Counted from the stretch's first letter, positions 52,126 through 62,112 are shown. The stretch is DNA of 64,000 nt from Candidatus Gastranaerophilales bacterium (GCA_944324365.1 CALUWA010000001.1:62001-126000); one strand, 5' to 3'. Numbers and translations are program-made. The notes: generated by a model not told the origin, from the sequence alone.

Positions 52126-53412
52126 TTAATTTGCTTTTGCGAGTTCTGATTTTTCTGATAAAACGAGGGCGTTGGAGATTGCGATACCGCCTTTATATGC
52201 AGGTTTGTTAACGACCTGCCCGTCAACATACATCACGGTCGAACCTCCACCGTCCAAATTCATTGCGTTAATACAGCCGGCATTTTTCATAAAGTTCGCC
52301 AGCTGCATTAACGTCATCCCAACGGATTGACCTTCCCTTCCGTCAACGGCAACCATTATAAGATTACCCTCGGCGGTATAACCAATCGCGCTGCGCGGAT
52401 TTTTCCCTCCTATTGCACCAAGCTTCTGGGCTGTCATATCAACAAAAACATCCCCGTTTTTTACAAGATACGGCCCTCCGCTTATAATATGATTTACATC
52501 TTTCCAATCGGGTGTTGTGCCAATGGTAACTTTGACCTTGTTTGCTCCGAAAAGTTTGCTCAAAATGCTTTTCGGCCCGACAATGACATACCCGTCTTTG
52601 GGTATATCCAGAGGATTGGCTGATGCTTTTATAATCTTATTTCCGCTTATTGCAAGCTGTGTTCCGTATTTAGGTGAAGCCGGAGCCTTGCTGCCCCATT
52701 CGCTTGTGTAAGCAATAACATGTGTTGACAACATCCTTGGCTGGTTGATATTATCAATTTTTATAACCTGCTTTCCGGATTTAATGTTTGCATCGAGCTG
52801 GACTCTTGCCATAGTAAACCCGTCATCTGTAATTCCCATTGCTACCCTGTCGTAAATAGGGCCGGTATACATTTTTCCGTCAATCATTAAAGTTCCGAGT
52901 GGAACCCCCGTCTGGGGTTTAAAAAATGTTCCGTTTAAAGCCACAATAGAATTTGTATTTTTTGCAATTGTTGTAATTGTTCTCCTGCTCTTTAAATTTG
53001 ATGTTGTTGAGGACAGAGCCGGTTTTATCTCGAAATTTGAGGCAAGCTTTCGATCTATTTCTACTAAATTTATTCTGACAGGCTTGCCGTCATAGTATTT
53101 TGTCATTTTAACATGCTTTACCCCGCTGGTTACCGTTTTAATCAAAGAATTAGGGTATTTTCTCCGGATACTCTCATCAAAATTCTTTGTTCTTGCTTCA
53201 GGAGAAATTTCATTAAGAATCCTGTTATAGGTTTGGCCTGTATCAATTGTCAAACCCGGCACAGGTGCGTGTGCAAGTTTTAAATCTTCAGCAAAAATAG
53301 GCGGATTAAGCATTAAATGCAAAAGAACAAATACTCCTCCTATGACTGCAAGATTTTGCACTAACGCAGTTGCTTTGCCTGTATTCCCGTTGTAGAGATC
53401 AAGAGTATCCAT
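52126..53412 (-). CDS. Phosphodiester glycosidase family protein (NAGPA/DUF2233)
   Basis: The 428-residue protein has an N-terminal membrane anchor (about 20-43) and a C-terminal NAGPA domain with NPRSAIGYTAEGNLIMVAVDGR, the GMTLMQLANFM helix, and the NLDGGGSTVMYV motif, which carry the active site. The family cleaves phosphodiester-linked sugars such as N-acetylglucosamine-1-phosphodiesters and acts on wall or exopolysaccharide. The catalytic domain is likely on the periplasmic side. AAAGGTG precedes the ATG. Confidence 0.9.
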   Translation of the reverse strand: MDTLDLYNGNTGKATALVQNLAVIGGVFVLLHLMLNPPIFAEDLKLAHAPVPGLTIDTGQTYNRILNEISPEARTKNFDESIRRKYPNSLIKTVTSGVKHVKMTKYYDGKPVRINLVEIDRKLASNFEIKPALSSTTSNLKSRRTITTIAKNTNSIVALNGTFFKPQTGVPLGTLMIDGKMYTGPIYDRVAMGITDDGFTMARVQLDANIKSGKQVIKIDNINQPRMLSTHVIAYTSEWGSKAPASPKYGTQLAISGNKIIKASANPLDIPKDGYVIVGPKSILSKLFGANKVKVTIGTTPDWKDVNHIISGGPYLVKNGDVFVDMTAQKLGAIGGKNPRSAIGYTAEGNLIMVAVDGREGQSVGMTLMQLANFMKNAGCINAMNLDGGGSTVMYVDGQVVNKPAYKGGIAISNALVLSEKSELAKAN

Positions 53413-53604
53413 GTCGTCACCTTTTCTTGTTTTAAGTAACCGGATACCTTTTTTATTTTAGAGTGGGGTGGGGAATAACACTCATCGGAAACCTAAAATA
53501 ACCATTCAGGATCTTCCTACTACTATTGTAACATAAGTTTACAAATACTTCAAGTCTAGACGCCGCAAGGATTTTACAAAACTAAATAAGGTATTTTTAA
53601 CACT

Positions 53605-53808
53605 TTATCTTAATATATCTTTATATTTTAAGTAGTTAATCAGGTAGTAATTTTTGGTAACACAGCCTATATTAATTAATTTATTCAGCAGTTCGGACGA
53701 AAAATGTTTGTCGTAGAATTCCTTAAGGATACGAGCCTTCCCGCTTTTTGCAAAAAGTTTCGGGAAATAACTTAAAAATACCCAAGGTGCGCTTAACGGT
53801 CTTTTCAT
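53605..53808 (-). CDS. Small basic hypothetical protein after the helicase gene
   Basis: The 67-residue protein starts 8 bp after the helicase stop and has AGAGGATAAA before its ATG. It is rich in Lys, Leu and aromatic residues, and looks helical. No known family. Because of the good ribosome binding site and tight spacing I accept it as a gene. The 190 bp between it and the glycosidase gene contain no gene. Confidence 0.5.
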   Translation of the reverse strand: MKRPLSAPWVFLSYFPKLFAKSGKARILKEFYDKHFSSELLNKLINIGCVTKNYYLINYLKYKDILR

Positions 53809-53816
53809 TTTATCCT

Positions 53817-56102
53817 CTAATCTATATTAACAGGTTCTCTCTGAATTTTGTCAATGGCTTCGCGGGCCGTGAATACAAGAGCCTCCGGAACATTAGAAAT
53901 TGTCGTGAACTGCCTTAAAACATCGACAACGCGCTTAAATGCTCTTACAATATCTCCTTCACCCATATCAATCTGTCCGGTTATATCTTCCCATTCGGAA
54001 CCTTCTACCCAAAGTTCAATGAGGGAACTGAAATACGGATTAATATAACATGGAGCTTCTACCAGATACTCATTTTGAATTTTTTCAAGTTTACGCCTGA
54101 TATTTCTTATATGGTTTAATGTTTTTCTGACTGGTTCCGAAAACGGAATATATGGAATATCAATTCTTAAATCTTCCGTAGTAATTGCACAAATAACCCC
54201 CGCAAGCTGTGAAGGTGTAAGTCCCTCAAGGATATGCGAATTTATAATTTCAGCAATAAATAATTCGTTTTCGGAGCGGATTTGGGCTGTCATTATACCT
54301 TTTTCCGTCGGGTAATCGTCAACAATATAACCAAATTCTTTCAACACGCTTCTGTGTGCAAGAAATTTGTTCCAGAAAATATCTCTTTGTCTGTCAATTT
54401 CCTTTTCAAGTTTGTTTTTCCGAACTTTTATACGCTCAATAACTTCTATATTTTTTGAATGTTTTTTGTATAATTTGCACGCATCGCACTGGTAAGTATG
54501 CAGCTTATTAAGCATACTTTTCGTTTCTTGTCCGAATTTAACCGCTTCCGGAGGAAGAGGACGGTTTTTTGAGCGCTCCTGCTTGCAGATTTTCTTGTAT
54601 GTTTGCCTGTTTTGAACGTATAAATGTCTTAGCTTGTCATAAGCACTTAAATCTTCATCACTGCGTTTAAAAGGACAAATAAATTCGCGCTCTTTTAATT
54701 CGTTATCATAGCTTTTTTGAAGTGCTAATAATGGTTTTAGCCTAGAACCAGATGAAAAATATCCGAAACTTTTTAGGATTAACTCTTTAGCTTCATCAAG
54801 CGAAAATCTTTGCAGCAGATTAAGAACCATAGAGTAACTTGGCGAGAAGCGGCTTTCCAATGGATTAGCATCGCTTAATACGAGTTCCGCAACCTCTTCC
54901 GGCGTCTGAAACATTGTTCCGACGACCACAACATAGCCTATCTCATCCATACCGCGTCTGCCGGCACGTCCTGACATCTGTAAAAATTCACTTGCAGTAA
55001 GCATTCTGTGCCCGGAATCTGTCCGTTTGCTCGTTGAACTTATAACAGTTGTGCGGGCAGGCATATTAATTCCCGCCGCAAGTGTTTCAGTCGCAAACAC
55101 GACTTTTATAAGTCCCTTTTGAAATAATTTTTCAACCAAATTCTTCCAGGCCGGCAAAAGTCCAGCGTGGTGTGAAGCTACTCCCTGGAGCAGGTATTCT
55201 ATATGTCTGTTATTATAAAGATGCGGGTTTTCCGCAATATAATCATCAATAATTTGCTTAATTTGAGCCTGTTCACCTCTTGTAACAAGCTCGAGATTAG
55301 CACACATTTCCATCTGCTCGTCGCATTTTTTGCGTGAAAAAGTAAAATAGATTGCAGGAAGCATGTCCTGTTCAAACAGATTTCTCACTATATCTTTGAC
55401 GTGTGATTTTTGTTTTTTTCTTTTCGGACCCCAAATCTTTTTTTCCGGTTTGATTTTTTTGTTTAGCTGGCCGGTTGGCGTAAATAGCGGTAATATTTTA
55501 TCAGGCTGCGAACTGTCAAAATAGAAAAATTTTAGTGGTACAGGGCGGAAATCTGTATCAACAAGTTTCGTTTCGGAATGAACCGTATTTATCCAGGCTG
55601 TAAGCTCATCAGCATTGGCAACCGTTGCGGAAAGTGCAATTATCTGAATATTTGTAGGACAGTAAATAATACTTTCTTCCCAAACAGTTCCCCTGTCCTC
55701 GTCATTCATATAGTGAACTTCGTCAAGTACTACGTATCTAACTCCGGTTAAATTGTCGGCAACTGTTCCAAAATTTGTACCATAGAGCATATTTCTGAAA
55801 ACTTCTGTCGTCATAACAACAATTTGCGCCGAGCGGTTAATTGAAGTGTCGCCAGTCAAAAGTCCTACTTTATCAGAGCCGTATTTTTCAGAAAAATCAT
55901 AATATTTCTGATTTGAAAGCGCTTTCAATGGAGTTGTATAGAAAATTCTGTCACCTTTTTCTAGTGCAAGGTGAATTGCGTGCTGCGCTATTACCGTCTT
56001 GCCGGCACCTGTAGGTGCGCATACAACAACGCTTTTGCCGTCAGTAATATAATTACACGCATCTTTTTGAAAATCATCCAGCTCAAATGGAAATTCGTAC
56101 AT
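53817..56102 (-). CDS. Ski2-like DEAD/DEAH-box RNA helicase
   Basis: The 761-residue protein shows helicase motifs in order: APTGAGKT (Walker A, near residue 30), TTPLKALSNQKY, the DEVHYMND box, ALSATVAN, and the motif VI QMSGRAGRRGMD, then a C-terminal winged-helix/Ski2-like part. It matches cyanobacterial Ski2-like helicases. Such enzymes unwind RNA in 3'-5' direction for RNA decay or processing. AAGGAG precedes the ATG. A small ORF follows. Confidence 0.92.
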   Translation of the reverse strand: MYEFPFELDDFQKDACNYITDGKSVVVCAPTGAGKTVIAQHAIHLALEKGDRIFYTTPLKALSNQKYYDFSEKYGSDKVGLLTGDTSINRSAQIVVMTTEVFRNMLYGTNFGTVADNLTGVRYVVLDEVHYMNDEDRGTVWEESIIYCPTNIQIIALSATVANADELTAWINTVHSETKLVDTDFRPVPLKFFYFDSSQPDKILPLFTPTGQLNKKIKPEKKIWGPKRKKQKSHVKDIVRNLFEQDMLPAIYFTFSRKKCDEQMEMCANLELVTRGEQAQIKQIIDDYIAENPHLYNNRHIEYLLQGVASHHAGLLPAWKNLVEKLFQKGLIKVVFATETLAAGINMPARTTVISSTSKRTDSGHRMLTASEFLQMSGRAGRRGMDEIGYVVVVGTMFQTPEEVAELVLSDANPLESRFSPSYSMVLNLLQRFSLDEAKELILKSFGYFSSGSRLKPLLALQKSYDNELKEREFICPFKRSDEDLSAYDKLRHLYVQNRQTYKKICKQERSKNRPLPPEAVKFGQETKSMLNKLHTYQCDACKLYKKHSKNIEVIERIKVRKNKLEKEIDRQRDIFWNKFLAHRSVLKEFGYIVDDYPTEKGIMTAQIRSENELFIAEIINSHILEGLTPSQLAGVICAITTEDLRIDIPYIPFSEPVRKTLNHIRNIRRKLEKIQNEYLVEAPCYINPYFSSLIELWVEGSEWEDITGQIDMGEGDIVRAFKRVVDVLRQFTTISNVPEALVFTAREAIDKIQREPVNID

Positions 56103-56150
56103 ACTACTCCTTATCGCTTTTGAAAATAGTATAGCACAAATCAGCAGAAC

Positions 56151-56681
56151 TTAGAACTTTATACCGCATATTTTAAGCGATACTGATGGCTTGGAATATT
56201 TAGTTAAATATTTTTTGATAAATGACAAAGCTGTTGACTGCGGCAGTGTAAATTCAAGCGAAGTTCCGTTTTTGAAATGTAAAACAAAATCATACCAGTA
56301 CATAAATTTTGTGTTTGCGGATTTTACAACATCAAATTCCGGCATTAAATCATTAAAGTAGTACCGTTCATTATTAACATCAAAATATAATTCATCTGTG
56401 TTAACGGAAACCTTTGCTGTTGTTTTTCCTTTGTGCTTTAAAACTATTGTACACAATAGTCCTGCAATCAATAAAACAGTACCGCCAAATAATGGTAGAA
56501 TTAATATATTTAAAGCAGCAGCAAAAGGAATATTTTCTTTTGTCACGGATAAAATGCTGTATATTCCATAGCCCAAAAGTCCGAAAAATAAAATTATTCC
56601 GGCAATTAGCGGGGAATTAAACGCAAATTTATCAAATTTTCTTTCCTTCTCAAAATTATCAATAACCATTACCAACCTCAT
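56151..56681 (-). CDS. Membrane protein, possibly PH-like domain
   Basis: The 176-residue protein has two membrane helices (about 25-45 and 56-80) followed by a beta-rich cytoplasmic part (VSVNTDELYFDVNNERYYFNDL) like the bPH domains that follow paired helices. Its ATG overlaps the stop of the upstream membrane gene (ATGA, 4 nt). No characterised homologue is known to me. It lies between the helicase and serS. Confidence 0.65.
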   Translation of the reverse strand: MRLVMVIDNFEKERKFDKFAFNSPLIAGIILFFGLLGYGIYSILSVTKENIPFAAALNILILPLFGGTVLLIAGLLCTIVLKHKGKTTAKVSVNTDELYFDVNNERYYFNDLMPEFDVVKSANTKFMYWYDFVLHFKNGTSLEFTLPQSTALSFIKKYLTKYSKPSVSLKICGIKF

Positions 56682-57133
56682 TTGTAGATTCTTCTGTCAA
56701 AGATAGGCAGCACGTATGCAATAGAAATTAAAAGCATAGGAAGTGAATATATGAAGCATAACCACCCCCATTTATAAAAATAATACTGATACATAAATAT
56801 AGCCACCATTATAAAAAGAACATTCTTAAAAAAATATACTTTAAAGTACTGCTTAATTGTAAATGTTTTTTCCGAATAATTATACCTGAACTTGCAATTA
56901 AGAACAATTGACCATATTACAAAGAAAAAGTATGAGAGATACACCATCCAGCTAAAATAGAATAAAGGTACACCCGCCAAGAGTTTTATTAAAAATGGCG
57001 TTTTCATGTATACATACCTGCATGCAAGTGCAGACCTGCAAAATACGTTCCAGCCTCTGTGAATAGCGCTGTCTTTGTAAGTAAATGGTTCTTTAAGTAT
57101 TTCTTCTAGCGATTCAGAGATACTTTTATTCAT
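56678..57133 (-). CDS. Polytopic membrane protein, unknown function
   Basis: The 151-residue protein has about four hydrophobic segments (about 45-80, 91-115, 121-140) and a Tyr/Phe-rich character. Translation is coupled to the next gene by a 4-nt overlap. It starts 8 bp after serS, so serS and the two membrane genes form one operon. Function not recognised. Confidence 0.65.
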   Translation of the reverse strand: MNKSISESLEEILKEPFTYKDSAIHRGWNVFCRSALACRYVYMKTPFLIKLLAGVPLFYFSWMVYLSYFFFVIWSIVLNCKFRYNYSEKTFTIKQYFKVYFFKNVLFIMVAIFMYQYYFYKWGWLCFIYSLPMLLISIAYVLPIFDRRIYK

Positions 57134-57141
57134 TTAACTCC

Positions 57142-58407
57142 TTAGATTTTATCAAATCCGGTATATTTTCTTAACACTTCCGGAATAATAATTGTACCGT
57201 CTTCCTGCTGATAATTTTCAACAATAGCAGCAAATGTTCTGCCGACCGCAAGTCCGGAACCGTTAATAGTATGAACAAACTGGGTTTTGCCGGTATCTTT
57301 TGAACGATAGCGAATGTTTGCACGTCTTGCCTGGTAATCGCCATAGTTTGAACAGCTTGAAATTTCTTTGTAAGTTCCGTAAGAAGGCATCCAAACTTCC
57401 AAATCCCAGCATTTATTTGCAGAAAAACCTATATCAGCGGTGCAAAGAGCCTCTCTTCTGTATGGAAGTTCAAGAAGCTGAAGCATTTTCTCAGCATCCT
57501 CCGTCAGTTTCTCGTGTTCCTGCGGACTTGTTTCCGGAGTACAAAGTTTCACAAGCTCTACCTTGTTGAACTGGTGAACCCTTATAAGTCCTCTTGTGTC
57601 ACGGCCCGCAGAACCTGATTCCCGTCTAAAACATGGAGTGTATGCCGTCATATATTTAGGAAGATCATCTTCAGATAAGATTTCGTTTGCATAAATATTT
57701 GTAACCGGAACTTCTGCTGTCGGGATAAGATACAAGTCTTCGTCAACACATTTATACATATCTTCTTTAAATTTAGGAAGCTGTCCGGTTCCGGTCATTG
57801 TTGCGGCATTTGCCATAAACGGCGGCAACACTTCTTCGTATCCTTGATTTTGTGTATGGTAATCAAGGAAGAAATTGATTATTGCGCGCTCCAGCTTAGC
57901 ACCAAGACCGCGGTATAAAATGAAACGGCTTTGGGAAATTTTTACTCCGCGTTCAAAATCTACCAATCCTTTTTCTTCACATAAATCCCAATGAGGTTTG
58001 AATTCAAAGTCAAATTTTCTTGGTTCACCCCATTTGTAAACTTCTTTATTATCATCTTCCGAGGTTCCTACAGGGGTCGTTTCATCCGGAATGTTTGGAA
58101 TATGCAGCAAGAGATCTCTCTGCTTGTTGTCAAGTTCAGTCTGGCGTTCTTCAAGAGCTTTAATCTCATCACCGAGCTTTTTAACTTCTGCCTGAACGGC
58201 GTCCGTATTTTCTCCTTTTTTCTTAAGCTCGCCTATCGATTGAGAATCCTTTTTTCTTTTCGCACGCAATTCATCTGCCTGCGCTTGAACTTTACGTCTT
58301 TCTTCATCAATCTTAATAACTTCGTCAATTGATAATTCAGGGTTTCTGCGTTTTAAAAGTTCGTTAATTTTTTCAGGGTTTTCTCTAATCAATTTAATAT
58401 CAAGCAT
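57142..58407 (-). CDS. serS: Serine--tRNA ligase
   Basis: The 421-residue class II synthetase has the long N-terminal coiled-coil arm (about 30-100, binds the long variable arm of tRNA-Ser), motif 2 [21 protein letters not shown] and motif 3 ending [18 protein letters not shown]. Length and motifs match bacterial SerRS. AAGAGG precedes the ATG and a -10-like TATAAT lies upstream. Confidence 0.97.
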   Translation of the reverse strand: MLDIKLIRENPEKINELLKRRNPELSIDEVIKIDEERRKVQAQADELRAKRKKDSQSIGELKKKGENTDAVQAEVKKLGDEIKALEERQTELDNKQRDLLLHIPNIPDETTPVGTSEDDNKEVYKWGEPRKFDFEFKPHWDLCEEKGLVDFERGVKISQSRFILYRGLGAKLERAIINFFLDYHTQNQGYEEVLPPFMANAATMTGTGQLPKFKEDMYKCVDEDLYLIPTAEVPVTNIYANEILSEDDLPKYMTAYTPCFRRESGSAGRDTRGLIRVHQFNKVELVKLCTPETSPQEHEKLTEDAEKMLQLLELPYRREALCTADIGFSANKCWDLEVWMPSYGTYKEISSCSNYGDYQARRANIRYRSKDTGKTQFVHTINGSGLAVGRTFAAIVENYQQEDGTIIIPEVLRKYTGFDKI

Positions 58408-58508
58408 TTAAGACCTCTTTCTTATTTATTTTATGCGAGATTATTATAAAATAAATATAACTTATAATCAAGAATATTATAACTCCAGCATATAGCAAAT
58501 TTGCAAAG

Positions 58509-58537
58509 TTGAAAATTTTTACTACTAAGTATATAAT
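58509..58537 (+). promoter_or_regulatory. Promoter of the small gene at 58,557
   Basis: -35 TTGAAA (58509-58514) and -10 TATAAT (58532-58537), exactly 17 bp apart. It overlaps the upstream extension of the reading frame and so argues for the start at 58,557. Confidence 0.65.
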
Positions 58538-58556
58538 AGTTATATGGGTGTGTGTT

Positions 58557-58889
58557 ATGAAGATATTTAAAGAGCTTTCCAAAAAACTTAACAGCAGTGC
58601 CAAAAAAGCCTCAAATCAAGGTATGATAAAGCCTATTGATGTTGATTTTGACCTGTCAAAAAATGAATTTTTGGATAGTCTTTCAAAGCATGCTCTTAAG
58701 CTTTATGAAAAGCAAGCTGATATAAAAAACTTTACAAAACTTGTATTGTCAGATCCTGAAAATCTTTCACATAACGAGCGCGTTACCGAACTTTTAAGAA
58801 ACGGCGTTAAAGATCCGCTTGCAAAAGAGAATTTAGAGGATCTTTCAAATAATAACAAGCTGCTTAAAGATTTAGGGCTTATTGATTAG
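58557..58889 (+). CDS. Small helical hypothetical protein
   Basis: The 110-residue protein is charged and helical (FLDSLSKHALKLYEKQADIKNF, then a C-terminal LLRNGVKDPLAKENLEDLSNNN segment). I chose 58557 over the longer frame from 58509 because the latter overlaps the promoter. No known family. Its stop overlaps the convergent isocitrate dehydrogenase gene by 4 nt. Confidence 0.6.
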   Translation: MKIFKELSKKLNSSAKKASNQGMIKPIDVDFDLSKNEFLDSLSKHALKLYEKQADIKNFTKLVLSDPENLSHNERVTELLRNGVKDPLAKENLEDLSNNNKLLKDLGLID

Positions 58890-59878
58890 AGTTTTTCAAT
58901 AATTTTACCGGTAAATTCTGTAGTGGAATATGTCCCGCCTAAATCCGACGTACAGATACCTTCTCGAAGAGTATCAAATAGTGCCTTTTCTATTCTTTCA
59001 GCATATTTATATTCTCCGATGTATTTTAGCATTTCTATCGCAGAAAGCAAAAGTGCTGTCGGATTTGCCTTGTTTTGCCCTTTTATATCGGGAGCCGAAC
59101 CATGCACAGGTTCAAAAACAGCGTAATCAAGTCCGATATTTGCACCTTGCGCAACACCAAGCCCCCCAATCAGACCTGCCGTGAGGTCGGAGACAATATC
59201 ACCGTATAAATTCGGCAGAACCAGTACATCAAATTTTTCAGGGTTCTGGACAAGCTGCATGCACAAGTTATCAACAAGAATTTCTTTTTTTTGAATATCC
59301 CGATAATCCTCCGCAACTTTCCGGTAAGAATCTAAAAACAGCCCGTCAGAAAGTTTCATAATATTTGCTTTTGTGACAACACAAACTTCTTTCCTGTTGT
59401 TTTTTACGGCATAATCAAATGCAAAACGGCAAATTCTCTCACTGGCTTTCCTGGTTATGAGTTTTATGCTTTCTGCAGTATCAGAATCAACCTGACGTTC
59501 AATTCCTGCATACAAATCTTCTGTATTTTCTCGTACAACAACAATATCAACATTATCAAATCGAGTTTTTACGGAAGGCAGATTTTTGCATGGACGCAAG
59601 TTTGCATATAAATCCAGTTCTTTTCTTAATTGCACGTTGACAGAACGGAACCCCTTGCCTATCGGAGTTGTAACCGGAGCTTTAAGGGCAACTTTATTTT
59701 CCCTTATTGAGTCTAAAACTCTTTTGGGAAGCGGAGTACCCTCGGCAGCTATTACATCTTCCCCGGCGGTTTGTATATCCCAATCTATTTTAAGCCCGCT
59801 TGCTTCAATAATTTTAACAACGGCATCGGAAATCTCCGGGCCTATGCCGTCCCCGTTAATCAGTGTTATTGTTCTCAT
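58886..59878 (-). CDS. icd: NAD-dependent isocitrate dehydrogenase family protein
   Basis: The 330-residue beta-decarboxylating dehydrogenase has the isocitrate-type substrate motif FRSVNVQLRKELDLYANLRP (Ser, Asn, Arg, Arg), VRENTEDLYAGIER, and the NAD-binding EPVHGSAPDIKGQN, where Asp-Ile in place of Lys-Tyr favours NAD over NADP. Isopropylmalate dehydrogenase lacks the Ser-x-Asn pair. It converts isocitrate to 2-oxoglutarate. AAGGA lies upstream; the start overlaps the preceding gene's stop (ATGA). Confidence 0.9.
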   Translation of the reverse strand: MRTITLINGDGIGPEISDAVVKIIEASGLKIDWDIQTAGEDVIAAEGTPLPKRVLDSIRENKVALKAPVTTPIGKGFRSVNVQLRKELDLYANLRPCKNLPSVKTRFDNVDIVVVRENTEDLYAGIERQVDSDTAESIKLITRKASERICRFAFDYAVKNNRKEVCVVTKANIMKLSDGLFLDSYRKVAEDYRDIQKKEILVDNLCMQLVQNPEKFDVLVLPNLYGDIVSDLTAGLIGGLGVAQGANIGLDYAVFEPVHGSAPDIKGQNKANPTALLLSAIEMLKYIGEYKYAERIEKALFDTLREGICTSDLGGTYSTTEFTGKIIEKL

Positions 59879-60084
59879 CTTTTTTTATTATTCCTTACAA
59901 TATGCAATACTCTTTTAAATTCTTTATAAAAACCGCATTTTGTTACGACAAGGCTGTCTTCCAAAAAAACATCTCCCTGTACCAGTGCACTCAAAAGCGG
60001 ACATTCAAACTCTTTTACGTAGTTTTCACAAGACAAACATAGATCATCATCTTCTATAAAAACTTTTTCACCATCGCTATACAT
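59875..60084 (-). CDS. Small Cys-containing hypothetical protein
   Basis: The reading frame extends to 60123, but the ATG at 60084 (MYSDGEK, 69 residues) is preceded at 6 nt by TATAAT and a 17-bp-spaced TTTACA, so I take that start. Four Cys are present: a CLSC pair near residue 17, a single Cys, and CGF near 50, which could bind metal. It overlaps icd by 4 nt and probably heads that operon. Function unknown. Confidence 0.5.
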   Translation of the reverse strand: MYSDGEKVFIEDDDLCLSCENYVKEFECPLLSALVQGDVFLEDSLVVTKCGFYKEFKRVLHIVRNNKKR

Positions 60085-60090
60085 AAAGAA

Positions 60091-60119
60091 ATTATACAAA
60101 TTTTTTTGAAATTTGTAAA
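60091..60119 (-). promoter_or_regulatory. Promoter of the small Cys protein and icd
   Basis: Minus strand -35 TTTACA (60114-60119), 17-bp spacer, -10 TATAAT (60091-60096), then 6 nt to the ATG at 60084; no ribosome binding site. Confidence 0.65.
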
Positions 60120-60171
60120 CCATGGCATTATTTGCTATAATACAAAACAGAGTTACAGATAAGGAGAGGAT

Positions 60172-61554
60172 ATGAAAGGAATTATTTTAGCAGGCGGTTC
60201 GGGAAGCAGATTGTGGCCTCTTTCGCGTGATATGTACCCAAAACAGCTCTTAACTCTTGACGGTGAAACAAGCCTGCTTCAAAGTACGTTTAAGCGTTTG
60301 CAGACTCTTATAAGTGCGGACAATATTCTCTCTGTGACAAATGTTAAACATTTTTCGGATGTAAAATTACAGCTTAATAAGATTGATGCGGAAAATGTTG
60401 CTCTTGCAGAGCCTATCGGCAAAAATACTGCACCTGCTATTGCCTGTTCTCTTGAATATTTCAGACAAAAGAATACCGAAGATGATATTGTTATAATTGT
60501 TCCTTCTGACCATCTTATTAAGGATACGGAAGCTTTTCTTGAAACCGTAAAAGAGGGAATGGACTTGGCGGAAGATGGGTATATCGTAACCTTCGGTATA
60601 AAGCCTTCTTATCCCGAAACCGGCTACGGCTATATAAAAACCTCCGGAAATTTGAAATCAGGGTATAAAGTTGAAAAATTTGTTGAAAAACCGGACAGAG
60701 AAACTGCGGAGAAATATCTTGAAGATGGAAATTACTTCTGGAACGGCGGTATATTTATGGCAAAAATTTCCGTATTGCTTAATGAATTTGCCGCATATGC
60801 GCCTGATATTTATAGCAATTTAAAGTATTTGGATTTTTCGAATACGGCAAAAATTGACTATTCAGTATACGAGAATATGCCTTCAATTTCAATTGACTAT
60901 GCGATAATGGAAAAATCTTCCAAAATTGCTCTGGTAAAACTTAAATCCGATTGGAATGATCTCGGCTCATGGCAGTCGTTGTATGATGTGAAGGGAAAAG
61001 ACGCAAACGGCAATGTCTTGACCGGAAAAGTTGTGACAGATAATGTTAAAAATTCATTTATCTATTCACAAAAGGAACTTGTTGCGGTGTCCGGTCTGGA
61101 AGATATAATCCTTGTTGAAACCGAAGATGCAATTATGGCCTGCAAGCGCAATCAATCACAGGATGTTAAAAACCTTTATGACAAATTAAAAGAAAGCGAT
61201 ACTACCAAGTTGCACAAAACAGTTTTCCGTCCTTGGGGCTATTATACCTGCATGAATAGCGGAGAGGGCTATCTTACAAAAACAATTTGCGTGCTTCCAA
61301 AACAGAAATTATCTATACAATCGCATAATTACCGTTCCGAGCATTGGGTTGTTTTGGAAGGAAGAGCACTTGTTATTTTGAATGATAAGGAATATACCGT
61401 TGAAGCTGGCGGAAGTATAGATATTCCGGTAAAAGCCATCCATTCGCTCCAAAATCCTTATGATAACGAGCTAAAAATAATAGAAGTCCAAATGGGCTCT
61501 TATATCTCGGAAGATGATATTATCCGCTATAACGATATTTACGGCAGAGCATAA
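60172..61554 (+). CDS. manC: Mannose-1-phosphate guanylyltransferase / mannose-6-phosphate isomerase
   Basis: The 460-residue bifunctional protein has the pyrophosphorylase motif GGSGSRLWPLSRDMYPKQ at the N-terminus, FVEKPDRETA near residue 165, and a C-terminal cupin with RPWGYYTCMNSGEGY and QSHNYRSEHW, where the His residues bind the metal of the isomerase. It makes GDP-mannose for polysaccharides. GGAGAGGAT precedes the ATG. No other capsule genes are adjacent. Confidence 0.95.
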   Translation: MKGIILAGGSGSRLWPLSRDMYPKQLLTLDGETSLLQSTFKRLQTLISADNILSVTNVKHFSDVKLQLNKIDAENVALAEPIGKNTAPAIACSLEYFRQKNTEDDIVIIVPSDHLIKDTEAFLETVKEGMDLAEDGYIVTFGIKPSYPETGYGYIKTSGNLKSGYKVEKFVEKPDRETAEKYLEDGNYFWNGGIFMAKISVLLNEFAAYAPDIYSNLKYLDFSNTAKIDYSVYENMPSISIDYAIMEKSSKIALVKLKSDWNDLGSWQSLYDVKGKDANGNVLTGKVVTDNVKNSFIYSQKELVAVSGLEDIILVETEDAIMACKRNQSQDVKNLYDKLKESDTTKLHKTVFRPWGYYTCMNSGEGYLTKTICVLPKQKLSIQSHNYRSEHWVVLEGRALVILNDKEYTVEAGGSIDIPVKAIHSLQNPYDNELKIIEVQMGSYISEDDIIRYNDIYGRA

Positions 61555-61557
61555 GTT

Positions 61558-62112
61558 CTACCTGAGTAAAAATCCAATAAAGTCAACTATGCAGTCTGAT
61601 AATCTGTAATAGCTCCTGTTAAATTCAAACGGTCTTAAGCTGTTTTCACGCTGAGCATCTCTGTATAATTCTCTCAGATAATCATTACTTTGATTAAGCG
61701 AGGCGGAGCTTGATACTGAATTATAGGAGTTTCTGGTTCTGTTATTATAGCTTGCACGGATTGCATCCAGCTCACCGTAATCTAAAAATACAGCCCCGCA
61801 GCTGTAACAGGTATCAACCTGTACGTCTAATCCGTTAATTCTGGTTTTTACCATATTTGAAGAACAATTCGGACACATCCTCGCCTCAGACTCATCAACA
61901 GGAGTAAATTGCTTGCCTTCAAGATAAGAGTTTATTTCCTGAATATCATCCCCTGATACCTTTTGCATTAATTGAAGTTCCTTCGCATCAAAATATATTC
62001 CGCCGCACCCATCGGCACAGATATCTATATTAACACCAACAGACGGAATAAAAACTTTTTTCATTACATTGCCGCATGCAGGGCATCTGATTGATTGATA
62101 CGTATCTGCCAT
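61558..62112 (-). CDS. Double zinc-ribbon (zf-TFIIB) protein
   Basis: The protein has two zinc-ribbon modules: CPACGNVMKK ... CADGCGG ... FDAKEL and CPNCSSNMVKTR ... CYSCGAVFLDYGEL, both in the TFIIB-like form. The Ser/Asn-rich linker leads to a C-terminal hydrophobic end (IVDFIGFLLR). I place the start at 62112 (MADTYQS, 184 residues) because AGGAGA precedes it; the frame reaches back to 62145. Function unknown. It converges with manC and is divergent from the TolC-family gene. Confidence 0.85.
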   Translation of the reverse strand: MADTYQSIRCPACGNVMKKVFIPSVGVNIDICADGCGGIYFDAKELQLMQKVSGDDIQEINSYLEGKQFTPVDESEARMCPNCSSNMVKTRINGLDVQVDTCYSCGAVFLDYGELDAIRASYNNRTRNSYNSVSSSASLNQSNDYLRELYRDAQRENSLRPFEFNRSYYRLSDCIVDFIGFLLR

